From Hyphomicrobiales bacterium (GTDB lineage: Bacteria; Pseudomonadota; Alphaproteobacteria; Rhizobiales; Rhizobiaceae), in the NCBI GenBank assembly GCA_900471605.1, contig UCEY01000024.1, positions 1 to 64,000 on the forward strand: a stretch of 64,000 nt of DNA. Direction: 5' to 3'. The position numbers were made by a program, and so were the translations under genes. Under the pieces are notes generated by a model. It saw only the letters and a list, made by a program, of their open reading frames with translations, did no database searches and was not told the origin of the DNA. This document shows, piece after piece, positions 1 to 8,437 of the stretch; the first letter of the stretch is position 1; each line of letters opens with the position of its first letter.

Positions 1-22
1 CCCTCCCCGCAAGGGGGAGGGG
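1..22. repeat. G/C-rich palindrome, probable RIME-type repeat end
   Basis: The window opens with CCCTCCCC, a short loop and GGGGAGGG, a near-perfect hairpin of the kind found in rhizobial intergenic mosaic elements seen again at 29.9, 37.3, 43.7 and 48.4 kb. It is cut by the window edge, so its full extent is unknown. Confidence 0.5.
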
Positions 23-135
23 CTCCACGCACCGCCTCGCATTTTATTTGCGCTGCCTTGAAGGGCGCGATGAGAAGGGCGAGGCGAGTGGCTCGACCGG
101 GGAAAGCCGCCAAGCCGGCGGGAGGCATCCACTGA
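1..135 (+). CDS. possible 3' end of antiporter subunit C (PhaC/MnhC)
   Basis: An open frame runs from the left edge to a TGA at 133-135 that overlaps the ATG of phaD by one base. In this operon family subunit C directly precedes subunit D, which fits. The 44 visible residues are Arg/Lys/Pro-rich and do not resemble the membrane core of PhaC. If this is its tail, the C-terminus has been extended through the palindromic repeat at 1-22. The alternative is that subunit C ended upstream and this is untranslated spacer. A Shine-Dalgarno-like GGAGG at 121-125 serves phaD. Confidence 0.3.
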   Translation, partial: PSPQGGGAPRTASHFICAALKGAMRRARRVARPGKAAKPAGGIH

Positions 136-1721
136 TGGCAACCCCAGCAAACACCCCCGCCGACCTCTCGGCCGCTCTCGTCCTTTCGGCCCCGCCGCTG
201 GCCGACTGGCTGGTCGTGCTCCCGGTCGCGCTGATGATCGGCCTCGGCGCCGTCCTGATGATGGTGCGCAAATCCGTCCGCCTGCACGGCGGCATCGCGA
301 TCGCCGGCCTTGTCATGCTTGTCCTGCTCGATTCCGGCCTGCTGTGGCGCGTTTCGGTCCACGGCCCGGTCACCATGGTCATGGGCCGCTGGCTGCCGCC
401 GTTCGGCATCGCTTTCACCGCCGATCTGTTCGGCGCGGTCATGGCGCTTTCCGCTGCGATCGCGGCCCTTGCCGCCGGCATATTCGCGCTCTGGGATATC
501 GACGCGAGCGGCCGGCGGTACGGCTTCTATCCGTTCCTGATGCTGTTGATGGCGGGCGTCACGGGCGCCTTCCTGACCGGCGACATCTTCAACCTCTATG
601 TCTGGTTCGAGGTGCTGCTGATCTCGTCCTTCGGCCTGTTGATCCTCGGTTCGCAGCCGGAGCAGATCGACGGCGCCTTGAAATACGCGATCCTCAACCT
701 GATCGGCACGACGCTGTTCCTGATCGCGGTCGGCGCGCTCTATGCGATCTTCGGCACGCTCAACATGGCCGACATCGCCCGCAAGGCGGCGGGCCTGCGC
801 GAGACCGCGCCGCTGACGGGGCTGACGGCGCTGTTCATCCTCGCCTTCGCCATGAAGGCCGCCGCCTTTCCGGTGAATTTCTGGCTGCCGGCCTCCTATC
901 ACACGCCGCGCGTCACCGTGTCGGCGCTGTTCGGCGGGCTGCTCACCAAGATCGGCATCTATGCGCTGATCCGCGTCGCCATCATGCTCTTCCCGGTCGA
1001 GCGCGAGGCGTTGAGCCTGGTCGTCGCCATATCCGCGGTGCTCACCATGCTGGTCGGCGCGTTCGGCGCGCTGGCCCAGAACGATATCCGCCGGCTCGTC
1101 GGTTACCTCGTCATCGCCGGCATCGGCAACATGCTGGCCGGCGTGGCGATCGGCACGCCGGCGGCCGTCAGCGGCGCGATCCTTTATGCGCTGCATTCGG
1201 TGGTGACCATGACCGCGCTCTATCTGGTGGCGGGGCAGGCCGGACGGCTCGGCGGCACCTGGTCGCTCACCGGCCTCGGCGGGCTTTATCGCAGGGCGCC
1301 GTGGTTTTCGGCCGCCGCCTTCCTGCTGTTCCTGGCCGCTTCCGGCCTGCCGCCGCTGTCGGGCCTCTGGCCCAAGGTGGCGCTCCTGAAAGCCTCGCTC
1401 GATATCGGCGCCTGGTGGCTGGCCGCCGCCATCCTGGTCTCCGCCTTCCTGATCACGCTGGCGCTTGCCCGCGTCTTCCTGCTCGCGTTCTGGCGGCCCG
1501 GGCCCGAAATCGGCACGGAGGTGGCGGATGCGGGCGAATCCCAGGCCGCCGACCCCGTGGATTGGCGCATCGCCCTGCCGCTCGGCGGCCTGACGGTGCT
1601 CACCGTGCTGTTCGGGCTGATGCCGGAACCGCTGCTCGACCTGAGCCAGACGGCGGCGGCCGGACTTGCCGAGCCGGCGGCCTATATCCACTCGGTGTTT
1701 GGGGGAGGAACGGCGCGATGA
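135..1721 (+). CDS. phaD: Na+/H+ (K+/H+) antiporter subunit D
   Basis: PhaD/MrpD is one of the two proton-pumping, NuoM/NuoN-like membrane subunits of the multisubunit Pha/Mrp cation-proton antiporter in the inner membrane. The 528-residue protein is almost entirely hydrophobic (about 14 membrane segments) and keeps the two charges typical of the family: a Glu in VWFEVLLISS (E159) and a Lys in FAMKAAAFPVNFW (K241). I chose the ATG at 135, with GGAGG ten bases upstream, over an in-frame ATG-like start at 48 that would add a hydrophilic 29-residue stretch. The stop overlaps the phaE start (ATGA), so phaD-E-F-G form one translationally coupled operon used for K+/Na+ and pH adaptation. Confidence 0.93.
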   Translation: MATPANTPADLSAALVLSAPPLADWLVVLPVALMIGLGAVLMMVRKSVRLHGGIAIAGLVMLVLLDSGLLWRVSVHGPVTMVMGRWLPPFGIAFTADLFGAVMALSAAIAALAAGIFALWDIDASGRRYGFYPFLMLLMAGVTGAFLTGDIFNLYVWFEVLLISSFGLLILGSQPEQIDGALKYAILNLIGTTLFLIAVGALYAIFGTLNMADIARKAAGLRETAPLTGLTALFILAFAMKAAAFPVNFWLPASYHTPRVTVSALFGGLLTKIGIYALIRVAIMLFPVEREALSLVVAISAVLTMLVGAFGALAQNDIRRLVGYLVIAGIGNMLAGVAIGTPAAVSGAILYALHSVVTMTALYLVAGQAGRLGGTWSLTGLGGLYRRAPWFSAAAFLLFLAASGLPPLSGLWPKVALLKASLDIGAWWLAAAILVSAFLITLALARVFLLAFWRPGPEIGTEVADAGESQAADPVDWRIALPLGGLTVLTVLFGLMPEPLLDLSQTAAAGLAEPAAYIHSVFGGGTAR

Positions 1722-2191
1722 TCACCTATATCCTGTCGCTGGTCTTTGCCGTCGTCTGGGTTGCCGTCACCGGCAGCGCGACGCTGCATAACCTGATCTT
1801 CGGTTTTGCGCTCTCGACGCTGGCGCTGTGGATCGTGCGCGGCGAGATGAATGCCCGCGGCTACTGGCGGCGGTTCGGCCGCATCCTGTCGCTGCTCGCG
1901 CTGTTCTTCAAGGAACTGGCGCTGTCGGCCTGGAAGGTGGCGGTGCTGGTGGTCAGTCCGCGCATGGACCTGAAACCCGGCATTTTCGCCTTTCCGCTGA
2001 CCGTGACCCGCGATTTCGAGATCACCCTGCTTGCCAACCTCATCACGCTGACCCCCGGCACGCTGTCGGTCGATGTCTCCGCGGACCGCAGGACATTGTT
2101 CGTCCACGCCATCGATTGCTCCGATGTCGAAGCCACGAAACGGGATATCGCCGAAGGTTTCGAGCGCAAGATCATCGAGGCCTTCCGATGA
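1718..2191 (+). CDS. phaE: Na+/H+ (K+/H+) antiporter subunit E
   Basis: This 157-residue MnhE/PhaE family protein is a small inner-membrane subunit of the multisubunit antiporter. Two N-terminal membrane segments (about 1-45) are followed by a cytoplasmic part containing the family-typical stretch [15 protein letters not shown], and then a charged C-terminus. It starts with ATGA overlapping the phaD stop and ends with ATGA overlapping phaF. A long in-frame open region upstream (from about 344) is only an alternative reading frame of phaD and is not coding. Confidence 0.92.
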   Translation: MITYILSLVFAVVWVAVTGSATLHNLIFGFALSTLALWIVRGEMNARGYWRRFGRILSLLALFFKELALSAWKVAVLVVSPRMDLKPGIFAFPLTVTRDFEITLLANLITLTPGTLSVDVSADRRTLFVHAIDCSDVEATKRDIAEGFERKIIEAFR

Positions 2192-2604
2192 CGGCTCAGA
2201 TGGTCCTTTCCTTTTCGATCTGGCTGGCGCTGGTGGTGCTCTGTGTTTCCTTCCTGATGACCGTCTGGCGGGTGATCAAGGGGCCGACGCTCCCCGACCG
2301 GGTGGTGGCGCTCGACATGCTGACGGGCATCGTCATCGGCTTCATCGCGCTGATCGCCATCCGCACCGGCTTCACGCTCTATATCGATATCGCCATATCG
2401 CTCGGCCTTGTCGGTTTTCTCGCAACCGTCGCCTTCGCCCGCTTCGTCCTCTCGCGCGGGGGGCGGGAGGGCCCGCCGGGGGAAACCGCCAAGGCGGAAA
2501 TGATCAAGGCGCTTGCGGCCCCGGTGCCCGAAACGCGCCGGAGCCCCCGCAAGAAACCCGCCACCGGCACCGGCCCGGCCGTGAGACGGAAGGCAAAGAA
2601 ATGA
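2188..2604 (+). CDS. phaF: Na+/H+ (K+/H+) antiporter subunit F
   Basis: PhaF/MnhF family, 138 residues. There are three predicted membrane segments in the first about 92 residues, with the family signature [18 protein letters not shown]. The remaining about 45 residues are a basic, proline-rich tail ([11 protein letters not shown]...). That makes it longer than most MnhF proteins of about 90-100 residues, as is usual for the fused rhizobial version. It overlaps phaE and phaG by four bases each. Confidence 0.91.
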   Translation: MTAQMVLSFSIWLALVVLCVSFLMTVWRVIKGPTLPDRVVALDMLTGIVIGFIALIAIRTGFTLYIDIAISLGLVGFLATVAFARFVLSRGGREGPPGETAKAEMIKALAAPVPETRRSPRKKPATGTGPAVRRKAKK

Positions 2605-2945
2605 TCGACGGCTTCCTTGCGCTCCTCACCGCTTTCCTCGTGCTTTCAGGCGCCGGCTTCGCGCTGGCCGCGGCGATCGGCCTCAACCGCCTGCCGGATC
2701 TCTATACCCGCATGCACGCGGCCTCCAAGGCGGGCACGGTCGGGTCCGGGCTGCTGCTGCTGGCCGTCGGCGTTCATGCAGGCGACCTGCCGACATTTGC
2801 AAGAGCGCTTGCGGGCTTCTTCTTCTTCGTTCTGACCGCGCCGATTTCCGCGCATCTGCTCGCTATGGCAGCGCACAGGGTCGGTTATCCACTTCACGCT
2901 GAGTCCGTACGGGATGAAATGAAGGATTACGATAAGCGAATATAA
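2601..2945 (+). CDS. phaG: Na+/H+ (K+/H+) antiporter subunit G
   Basis: PhaG/MnhG family, 114 residues, the last gene of the antiporter operon. It has three membrane segments and the characteristic [19 protein letters not shown] motif between the first and second. The start ATGA overlaps the phaF stop. No clear Rho-independent terminator follows. The next 437 bases are noncoding leader for mucR. Confidence 0.92.
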   Translation: MIDGFLALLTAFLVLSGAGFALAAAIGLNRLPDLYTRMHAASKAGTVGSGLLLLAVGVHAGDLPTFARALAGFFFFVLTAPISAHLLAMAAHRVGYPLHAESVRDEMKDYDKRI

Positions 2946-3382
2946 TCCTTGGGGAACGAGTTATAACCCTGTCATGATTGAGCAAATGCCCGTCTATTCA
3001 TCAGTAATGCTGATGTAGGGGCGATATAGGCTGCAGAAAGGCTGGTAACGGGTGAAATTCGCACTTGGAGATAAAGCGAAGCAGTGATACTTCATTACAA
3101 GTAGAGTGCAGATGTTGTTCTAGATTAGGCGTTCCCTCGTCAATTCGGTGAAGTCGACAAGTTCTTCAGATTGAGGAACGATAAGCGCCGACCGCAGGCA
3201 AGGGCAAGTTCTAATCGAACGCAATATCCGGCGTGAACCGTTTTCTTTTCCGCATGAAGCTTAGGGGTAGGCTTCGGTCGCAAGGCGGCGGATGGCAAGG
3301 GGTTTTCTCCGGGAGACTCTACGAGCGGGCAGGTGCTGCGAAGGTCGCGGTGCCGGCCAGTCACTTAAACAGGAGACAGGAA
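2946..3382 (+). promoter_or_regulatory. long noncoding leader/promoter region of mucR
   Basis: This 437-base stretch is more A/T-rich than its surroundings and has no credible gene on either strand. MucR/Ros regulators repress their own transcription through A/T-rich sites in such upstream regions, so the promoter and autoregulatory operator are probably here. I cannot fix the -35/-10 or the operator. The Shine-Dalgarno AGGAG at 3371-3375 lies eight bases before the mucR ATG. Confidence 0.4.
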
Positions 3383-3814
3383 ATGACAGACATCGCATTG
3401 GGCAAGAGCCCGGATCTGCTGGTGGAGTTGACCGCAGATATTGTGGCTGCCTATGTGAGCAACCATGTGGTGCCCGTCAGCGATCTTTCGAACTTGATCG
3501 CGGACGTGCATTCGGCGCTGAGCAACACCTCTTCGCCGGCACCGGTTGTAGCGGCCATCGAAAAGCCGAAGCCGCCGGTCCCGATCAAGAAATCGATCGA
3601 GGACGACTATCTCATCTGCTTGGAAGACGGGCAGAAGTTCAAGTCGCTGAAGCGGCATCTGATGACCCATTACAACATGACGCCGGAAGAATATCGCGAG
3701 AAGTGGGGCCTGCCGGCCGATTATCCGATGGTGGCGCCCGCCTATGCGGAAGCCCGCTCCAGGCTCGCCAAGGAAATGGGTCTCGGCCAGCGCCGCAAGC
3801 GCGGCAAGGCCTGA
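3383..3814 (+). CDS. mucR: MucR/Ros family zinc-finger transcriptional regulator
   Basis: A 143-residue DNA-binding regulator of the Ros/MucR family. In rhizobia this family controls exopolysaccharide, motility and virulence or symbiosis genes, and represses its own gene. The prokaryotic zinc finger lies at about residues 76-110 (YLICLEDG...[11 protein letters not shown]). Its ligands are probably C79, D82, H92 and H96 (Cys-x2-Asp-x9-His-x3-His). The position after H96, a second His in Ros, is Tyr97 here. The C-terminal [15 protein letters not shown] and basic tail are family-typical. The start is set by AGGAG at 3371. The gene is monocistronic, with a terminator at about 3931. MucR proteins are now also described as H-NS-like organisers binding A/T-rich DNA. 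Confidence 0.95.
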   Translation: MTDIALGKSPDLLVELTADIVAAYVSNHVVPVSDLSNLIADVHSALSNTSSPAPVVAAIEKPKPPVPIKKSIEDDYLICLEDGQKFKSLKRHLMTHYNMTPEEYREKWGLPADYPMVAPAYAEARSRLAKEMGLGQRRKRGKA

Positions 3815-3930
3815 GCCGGGACCGGAGCCCGGCAAAGGCACCGGGAGGATTTGGGACCAGTCCGACGAGGACCGATCGCGCTGGCGGTCGGCGGACGGTC
3901 CCGGCATCGACCAACAGATGCGGATAAAGA

Positions 3931-3961
3931 ACCGGGCCGATCAAACGCCCGGTTTTTTCTT
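3931..3961 (+). terminator. Rho-independent terminator of mucR
   Basis: A 7-bp stem ACCGGGC/GCCCGGT (3931-3937 with 3947-3953) with a 9-base loop is followed by TTTTTTCTTTT. It lies 117 bases after the mucR stop. Confidence 0.88.
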
Positions 3962-4130
3962 TTCCGGCGTCCAGCCGGGATGACGGTTAGAGGAAAAAAA
4001 TCCCATTATTTTTCCAATGCTTGTAAAAACCATCAGCAATTTCAGCGAATAATTGCAATCTTGCAGTTTCCAGCATCCCCGCTTTTGCTCTAGGGTGTAT
4101 GAATTAATTCCTATTTATTGAGGAGTTGTC

Positions 4131-4577
4131 ATGCCTTTCGAGAGATATTTCGGGCCTTCCGCGCCGCTTTCCGCCCCACCTTTTTCAGCGCCCGTACCAG
4201 TGCCCGTGCCTGTGGATGCCATCGCCAGGCAGCCGCGGCTTCCGGCCAGCCTGCCGCTCAAGACGGCCTGCCGCATCGTTCGCCAGATGGTCTGCGAACT
4301 GGTCCAGCTTTTCGGTGATCGGGTGATGCTGCGCCGCGACCGGCGCCGGGTTTCCTGCCATGTGCGCCAGATCGCCATGTATGTCTGCCATGTCGCGCTC
4401 AGCATTCCGATGAGCGATATCGGCGAAGCCTTCGGTCGCGACCGCACCACTGTCGGCCATGCCTGCCACGTGGTGGAGGACCGCCGCGACGATCTCGCCT
4501 TCGACGAATTCGTCGCGGCGGTCGAGCGCATCGTCACCGCCGTCTTCGGCGTTTCGGAGGTGACGGTCCATGACTGA
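4131..4577 (+). CDS. DnaA domain IV-like helix-turn-helix protein
   Basis: A 148-residue protein whose second half resembles the C-terminal DNA-binding domain of the replication initiator DnaA. It reads SCHVRQIAMYVCHVALSIPMSDIGEAFGRDRTTVGHA (about 75-111), compared with the DnaA signature in which a FG-RDHTTV helix reads the DnaA box. There is no AAA+ ATPase part. The first 40 residues are Pro/Val-rich and probably disordered. It probably binds DnaA-box-like sites or acts as a transcription factor; this is inferred from the fold only. AGGAG at 4121 precedes the ATG. The stop overlaps the following DUF6456 gene by eight bases, so the two are coupled. Confidence 0.8.
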   Translation: MPFERYFGPSAPLSAPPFSAPVPVPVPVDAIARQPRLPASLPLKTACRIVRQMVCELVQLFGDRVMLRRDRRRVSCHVRQIAMYVCHVALSIPMSDIGEAFGRDRTTVGHACHVVEDRRDDLAFDEFVAAVERIVTAVFGVSEVTVHD

Positions 4578-5397
4578 GACGATCCGCAAACCGGTGACGG
4601 ACAAGGGAACCGACCCGAGCCTCCGCCGGCACCTGCTGCGGCTGATCCGCCAGCTCGCCCGCGGCGACTGCGCAATCGAGACGGGGCAGACGGGGGAAGC
4701 GCGGCTGACCGGTGGAGAGGAGCGGACCTATCCGCAGGCCGTCATCGCCGAAGCCCGCTCGCTCGGCCTGGCCGAACTCCGCGATGGCCGGATCGCCGCG
4801 AGTGCGCAGGCGTCGAGCTTCCTGCGTCGGGCGCTTGTGGCGGGCGAGGAGGCCTTCGTCGAACAGCATGGCGAGATCGTCATCGCCTCGGCCGAGATCG
4901 AAGGCGCCCGCCAGCCGGTGCGCCGCAACCTTGCCGAATCGCCGCTCGGCACGATCGCCCGGATGAAGGACCGCGACGGAAAACCCTTCCTGCCAGGCGA
5001 GGCGCTGGAGGCGGGCGAGCGGCTGGCTGCCGATTTCACCCGCGGCCAGCTCCAGACCCGCGTCACCGCCTCCTGGGAGCCGCGGCTTGCCACCCGCGCC
5101 AAGGGTGCGCCCGGCGGTCAGTCCGACATAGCCGACAGCGCAATGTCGGCCCGTGACCGCTTCTCGACGGCGATGGAGGCGATGGGGCCGGAGCTTTCCG
5201 GCGTCGCGGTGGATGTCTGCTGCTTCGCAAAGGGCCTCGAGACGGTCGAGCGCGAACGCCAATGGCCGGCGCGTTCCGCCAAGCTCATGCTGCGCACGGC
5301 GCTGCTGGCACTCGCCCGCCACTACGCGCCGCCCGTGCCGGCCAAACGCCGCCAGAGCCATCATTGGGGTGCGGAGGATTACCGGCCGGTGTTGTGA
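4570..5397 (+). CDS. DUF6456 domain-containing (helix-turn-helix) protein
   Basis: A 275-residue rhizobial protein that I recognise as the DUF6456 family. The function is not established. Residues about 17-75 look like a winged-helix region (LRRHLLRLIRQLARG ... VIAEARSLGLAEL). The C-terminal part (about 185-260) reads like a second helix-turn-helix: LSGVAVDVCCFAKGL, then an ARSAKLMLRTALLALARHY helix. It begins inside the end of the DnaA-like gene, so the two products are made together and may work on the same DNA. The spacing and conservation suggest a regulatory pair rather than metabolic enzymes. Confidence 0.75.
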   Translation: MTETIRKPVTDKGTDPSLRRHLLRLIRQLARGDCAIETGQTGEARLTGGEERTYPQAVIAEARSLGLAELRDGRIAASAQASSFLRRALVAGEEAFVEQHGEIVIASAEIEGARQPVRRNLAESPLGTIARMKDRDGKPFLPGEALEAGERLAADFTRGQLQTRVTASWEPRLATRAKGAPGGQSDIADSAMSARDRFSTAMEAMGPELSGVAVDVCCFAKGLETVERERQWPARSAKLMLRTALLALARHYAPPVPAKRRQSHHWGAEDYRPVL

Positions 5398-5458
5398 ACC
5401 GAAATCCCTGCTCACCTCCGGCGCCGATATCGAACTCACATCACGGCAGGCCGCCGCA

Positions 5459-5884
5459 TCACTCCCCGAGAGCTGTGCGCGAGACGTAAACGGTGATGGT
5501 CGCCTCGGCAAATGGCGCAGGCTCTATGACTGCGGCGACCTTGAAAACCAACGTTCTCGGCGTTGCGCCAAACGGTGTCCGGGTGCCTTCGGGATCCGTG
5601 AGAAGCAGCTGATCCCCCGCCTTGACTAAAAGAGCATCGGCCACCTGCCGGCCGATAACGGCAAGACGACCCGCGGCGAAATCTCGCCGCGTCACCTCGG
5701 TCCGGATGTTAAGGCTGGGAAGATCATCGGCTTCAATACCGCGAACCATCACCCCGGTGCTGCGATCATTGGCCGTCGCCAAGGCGTTGAAGGACTGGCC
5801 GGCGGTTTGTCCGGCAGCGTCCGTAAAATCAAAAACAGCCGCGATCGCGAGCAGAAAACCAAAAACACCCGTCTTGAGCGCCAT
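5459..5884 (-). CDS. LolC/LolE-like periplasmic domain protein, no permease part
   Basis: A 141-residue protein with an N-terminal hydrophobic, signal-peptide-like segment (MALKTGVFGFLLAIAAVF). It is followed by sequence resembling the extracytoplasmic domain of the lipoprotein-releasing permeases LolC/LolE: STGVMVRGIEADDL (about 42-55), then AGDQLLLTDPEGTRTPFG (89-106), then a FKVAAVIE strand. Full LolC/E proteins are about 400 residues with four membrane segments. Here the three C-terminal ones are missing. It could be a secreted single-domain paralogue or the remnant of a permease gene. An upstream in-frame TTG (5890) is an alternative start. It is expressed convergently with the DUF6456 gene. 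Confidence 0.55.
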   Translation of the reverse strand: MALKTGVFGFLLAIAAVFDFTDAAGQTAGQSFNALATANDRSTGVMVRGIEADDLPSLNIRTEVTRRDFAAGRLAVIGRQVADALLVKAGDQLLLTDPEGTRTPFGATPRTLVFKVAAVIEPAPFAEATITVYVSRTALGE

Positions 5885-5952
5885 CTGCAAAGCCTATTCC
5901 CAAGCGAAACTCCGCCGCCATGACGAACGTCAGGCCGCCGTCCGCCGACCCG

Positions 5953-6459
5953 TCATTCGATCTGCATGTCCAGTTGTTTGGCTATCGTTTCGTAATGGCG
6001 GGAGGAGGCCGCGTTCCCCTGGCCGGCATATCGCCCGCTCACCTCCCGGGCCGCCTTGGCCGCCGCGCGAAACGCGTCGAGCCTGACCTGCGGGTCCAGT
6101 TCCGCATCGCCGCCGATATCGCCTGCCTTGAACCGGCCGACCCTGTAGCCTTCGTCGTCGATCACGCCGATGACCGGCACGCCGGCCCGCATCTCGCCGT
6201 AGAAGGCGGGGCCGGCGCGGTCGCCGTCGCGGCGGCGCAGCATTCCCTGGCCGGACGCCTTGTTTCCCGGGCAGGCGCCGGTCCAATATGTGGGACCGGC
6301 CGTCAGGGATAGCGGGGCGACGAACTCGCAATGGCTGGTCGGATCCTTCGACCACGACAGACTGCCGGATCCCTCCTGCGCCTGCGGGGAAGGGGCGCTC
6401 CAGAGCGATGCGGCGAAGGCGAGAACCGCTGCGACCTTGAGTGACTTTGGCTGCTGCAC
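5953..6459 (-). CDS. secreted hypothetical protein with MORN-like stretch
   Basis: A 168-residue exported protein. The start is the GTG at 6459, which has AGGGGAG about ten bases upstream and opens a clear signal peptide (SLKVAAVLAFAASLWSAPSPQA, cleavage before QEG). Upstream open sequence in this frame lacks those signs. The mature part contains GQGMLRRRDGDRAGPAFYGEMRAG and DDEGYRVGRFKAGD, glycine-aromatic repeats reminiscent of MORN units, then a helical C-terminus rich in Ala. Cys pairs (SHCEF, GACPG) may form a disulfide. I do not recognise a specific family. Confidence 0.65.
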   Translation of the reverse strand: MQQPKSLKVAAVLAFAASLWSAPSPQAQEGSGSLSWSKDPTSHCEFVAPLSLTAGPTYWTGACPGNKASGQGMLRRRDGDRAGPAFYGEMRAGVPVIGVIDDEGYRVGRFKAGDIGGDAELDPQVRLDAFRAAAKAAREVSGRYAGQGNAASSRHYETIAKQLDMQIE

Positions 6460-6724
6460 CTGTGTGATCTCCCCTTCCGCGGCGGCATGCGCGGCGATCC
6501 GTCTGCACCCGGGCGTTCGGCCGCCGGCGCGCAGGCGCAGAGCTTTATAAGGAAAGGCCGCCGGCCGCAATCGAGGCCGCCGGCGGCATTCCCGAGAAAA
6601 GCTTGCGGCGGTGGAAGGCGCGGCTTCCCGAACTTCGGCGAAATCCGCAAAGCCGCGCCGGTGGCCGGTGGCCGGAGCCGGGTCGCGGCTCCAGGCTCCG
6701 GCTCCAGGTTGTGGCCCTGGAGGT

Positions 6725-7486
6725 TCAGATGCCGAGACCGCCTGCGACGTTGATCTGCTCGCCGTTGATGTAGCCCGCATGCGGCCCGGCGAGGAAGCAG
6801 ATGGTTTCCGCCACTTCCTCGAGGGTTGCGATACGGCGGATCGGATGCATGTCGAGGATGGCGTCGCGGTTGGGAAGCTCGCCGGCAACGTCCGCCGCCA
6901 TGTCGGTCGGCATGATCCCCGGCTGGACCACGTTCACGGTGATATTGCGCCGGCCGAGATCGCGGGCGATACCCTTGGCATAGCCGGCGAGCGCCCATTT
7001 CGTCCCGGTATAGTCGGCGACGCCGGGGAAGGGGACGTAGGAGCCGAGCAGCGAGCCGACGAAGATGATCCGGCCGCCGTCGGTCAGCTTTTGCGCCGCC
7101 GCGCGGGTGTTGGCGATCGTGCCGAGGACATTGACCTGCCACTGGCGATTATAGTTGTCCCCGTCGAGTTCCGGATCGTCGACCGTCTGCCCCTGGATGG
7201 CGATGCCGGCATTGTTGACGAGGATATCGAGCCTGCCGAACTCGGCCATGACCCGGTCGACCAGCGGTTTTGCGGAGGAGAGATCCGCCTGGTCGCTCCG
7301 GACCGCGATGGCGCGGACACCCTTTGCCCGCAGTTTCTCGACGACCGCTTTCGCCTTGTCGGCCGAGGCCGCGTAGCTGATCGCAACGTCAGCTCCGTGA
7401 GCGGCGAACGCTTCCGCCGTGGCGGCGCCGAGGCCGCGCGAACCGCCGGTGATCAGGGCGACCTTTCCCTTGAATATGTTGGACAT
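6725..7486 (-). CDS. SDR family NAD(P)-dependent oxidoreductase
   Basis: A 253-residue classical short-chain dehydrogenase/reductase. The Rossmann nucleotide-binding motif is TGGSRGLG (13-20), the structural motif is NNAG (91-94), and the catalytic residues are S145, Y159 and K163 (YTGTK). The substrate cannot be read from sequence. It is transcribed divergently from a TetR-family gene (157 bases between starts) with operator-like repeats in the gap, so it is very probably the direct target of that repressor and may detoxify or reduce its inducer. Confidence 0.9.
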   Translation of the reverse strand: MSNIFKGKVALITGGSRGLGAATAEAFAAHGADVAISYAASADKAKAVVEKLRAKGVRAIAVRSDQADLSSAKPLVDRVMAEFGRLDILVNNAGIAIQGQTVDDPELDGDNYNRQWQVNVLGTIANTRAAAQKLTDGGRIIFVGSLLGSYVPFPGVADYTGTKWALAGYAKGIARDLGRRNITVNVVQPGIMPTDMAADVAGELPNRDAILDMHPIRRIATLEEVAETICFLAGPHAGYINGEQINVAGGLGI

Positions 7487-7562
7487 GAGTATCCTTTCTC
7501 CATGTGCGAGGGGAGCCGCCCGCTCCCGGCGAGGCGGGTCCGATTATCGTAACGTTCATTAC

Positions 7563-7621
7563 AATAACGATCGGTATGTAATTTGACAGGCGTGGTCAAG
7601 CGGTTTAATAACGATCATTAT
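7563..7621. promoter_or_regulatory. direct pair of operator-like palindromes between SDR and TetR genes
   Basis: AATAACGATC occurs at 7563-7572 and again at 7607-7616. The second copy extends to the imperfect palindrome AATAACGATCATTAT (7607-7621), centred on GATC, and the first to AATAACGATCGGTAT. Two related sites 44 bases apart in a divergent promoter are what a TetR dimer would use to repress both genes. The assignment is inferred from position and symmetry. Confidence 0.6.
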
Positions 7622-7642
7622 GAAAATGACCGGACCGATCTG

Positions 7643-8248
7643 ATGGGCCGCCATCGCGAATTTGACGTGGAAAAAGCGCTGGACGCCGTCCTGTGCGTCT
7701 TCTGGCGCAAGGGTTACGAAGGCGCGTCCTATGCGGACCTGACCGCGGCTGCCGGCGTCGAGCGGCCTGCACTCTATTCCGCCTTCGGCAACAAGGAGTC
7801 GCTCTTCCGACAGGCGCTGGCGCGCTACTACGAGCGGTATGTCGACTATCTTCCCGCCGCACTCCAGCTCCCGACGGCGCGCGAGGTTGCGGCGCATGCT
7901 CTGCGCGGCGCCATCGATCTCACCACCCGTTATCCCGAGCATACGGGATGCCTCGGCATCCAGGGCGTCCTTGCGGGATCGGATGAAGCGGAGCCTGTCC
8001 GGCAGGCGTTGATAGAGTCGCGCGCCGAAGGCGAGGCCCAGCTTCGCGAACGCTTCGAGCGGGCAAAGGCTGAAGGCGACCTGCCGGAGACGGCCAGGCC
8101 CGACACGCTTGCGGCCTATCTGATGGCCGTTCTTCACGGCATGGCGGTGCAGGCCAAGGCCGGCTTCAGCCGCGAGACGCTGGAAGCCGTTGCCGAGCAA
8201 GCGCTGTCCAACTGGCCCTCCGGGCGTGCGGCCCCGGAAACAGCCTGA
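7643..8248 (+). CDS. TetR/AcrR family transcriptional regulator
   Basis: A 201-residue repressor. The N-terminal helix-turn-helix reads REFDVEKALDAVLCVFWRKGYEGASYADLTAAAGVERPALYSAFGNKESLF (about 4-54), typical of TetR. The C-terminal ligand domain resembles the TetR_C_16/AcrR group (TGCLGIQGVLAGS, then HGMAVQAKAG). I preferred the ATG at 7643 (MGRHREF) to an upstream in-frame TTG at 7583, because family members begin just before this motif and the upstream region overlaps the operator-like repeat. It probably regulates the adjacent SDR gene and itself. Confidence 0.88.
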   Translation: MGRHREFDVEKALDAVLCVFWRKGYEGASYADLTAAAGVERPALYSAFGNKESLFRQALARYYERYVDYLPAALQLPTAREVAAHALRGAIDLTTRYPEHTGCLGIQGVLAGSDEAEPVRQALIESRAEGEAQLRERFERAKAEGDLPETARPDTLAAYLMAVLHGMAVQAKAGFSRETLEAVAEQALSNWPSGRAAPETA

Positions 8249-8437
8249 ACGCCGGTCCGCTCGCTATCCCGCCTCCCGGGCGAAGCCGGCCTGCCAGGCT
8301 TCTGCGCACCCGCGGATGGGCGCGCCTGAAATATCCGTGTCATTGACGACCGTTACACCGCACCCGCTCCGTGCCTGGCGCGGAAGGAAAGCCTGGGCGG
8401 GTTTTTCCGGGGCATATGGTTTATCGAGGGCAGCGGA

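Noticed and set aside
344..1717. Long open frame overlapping phaD in another frame on the + strand
   Set aside because: It only becomes a real protein (PhaE) at ATG 1718; the upstream part is an Arg-rich codon-usage shadow of the membrane protein PhaD.
3140..3364. Open frame on the - strand in the mucR leader
   Set aside because: No RBS, no similarity, and it lies entirely inside the expected autoregulatory region of mucR.
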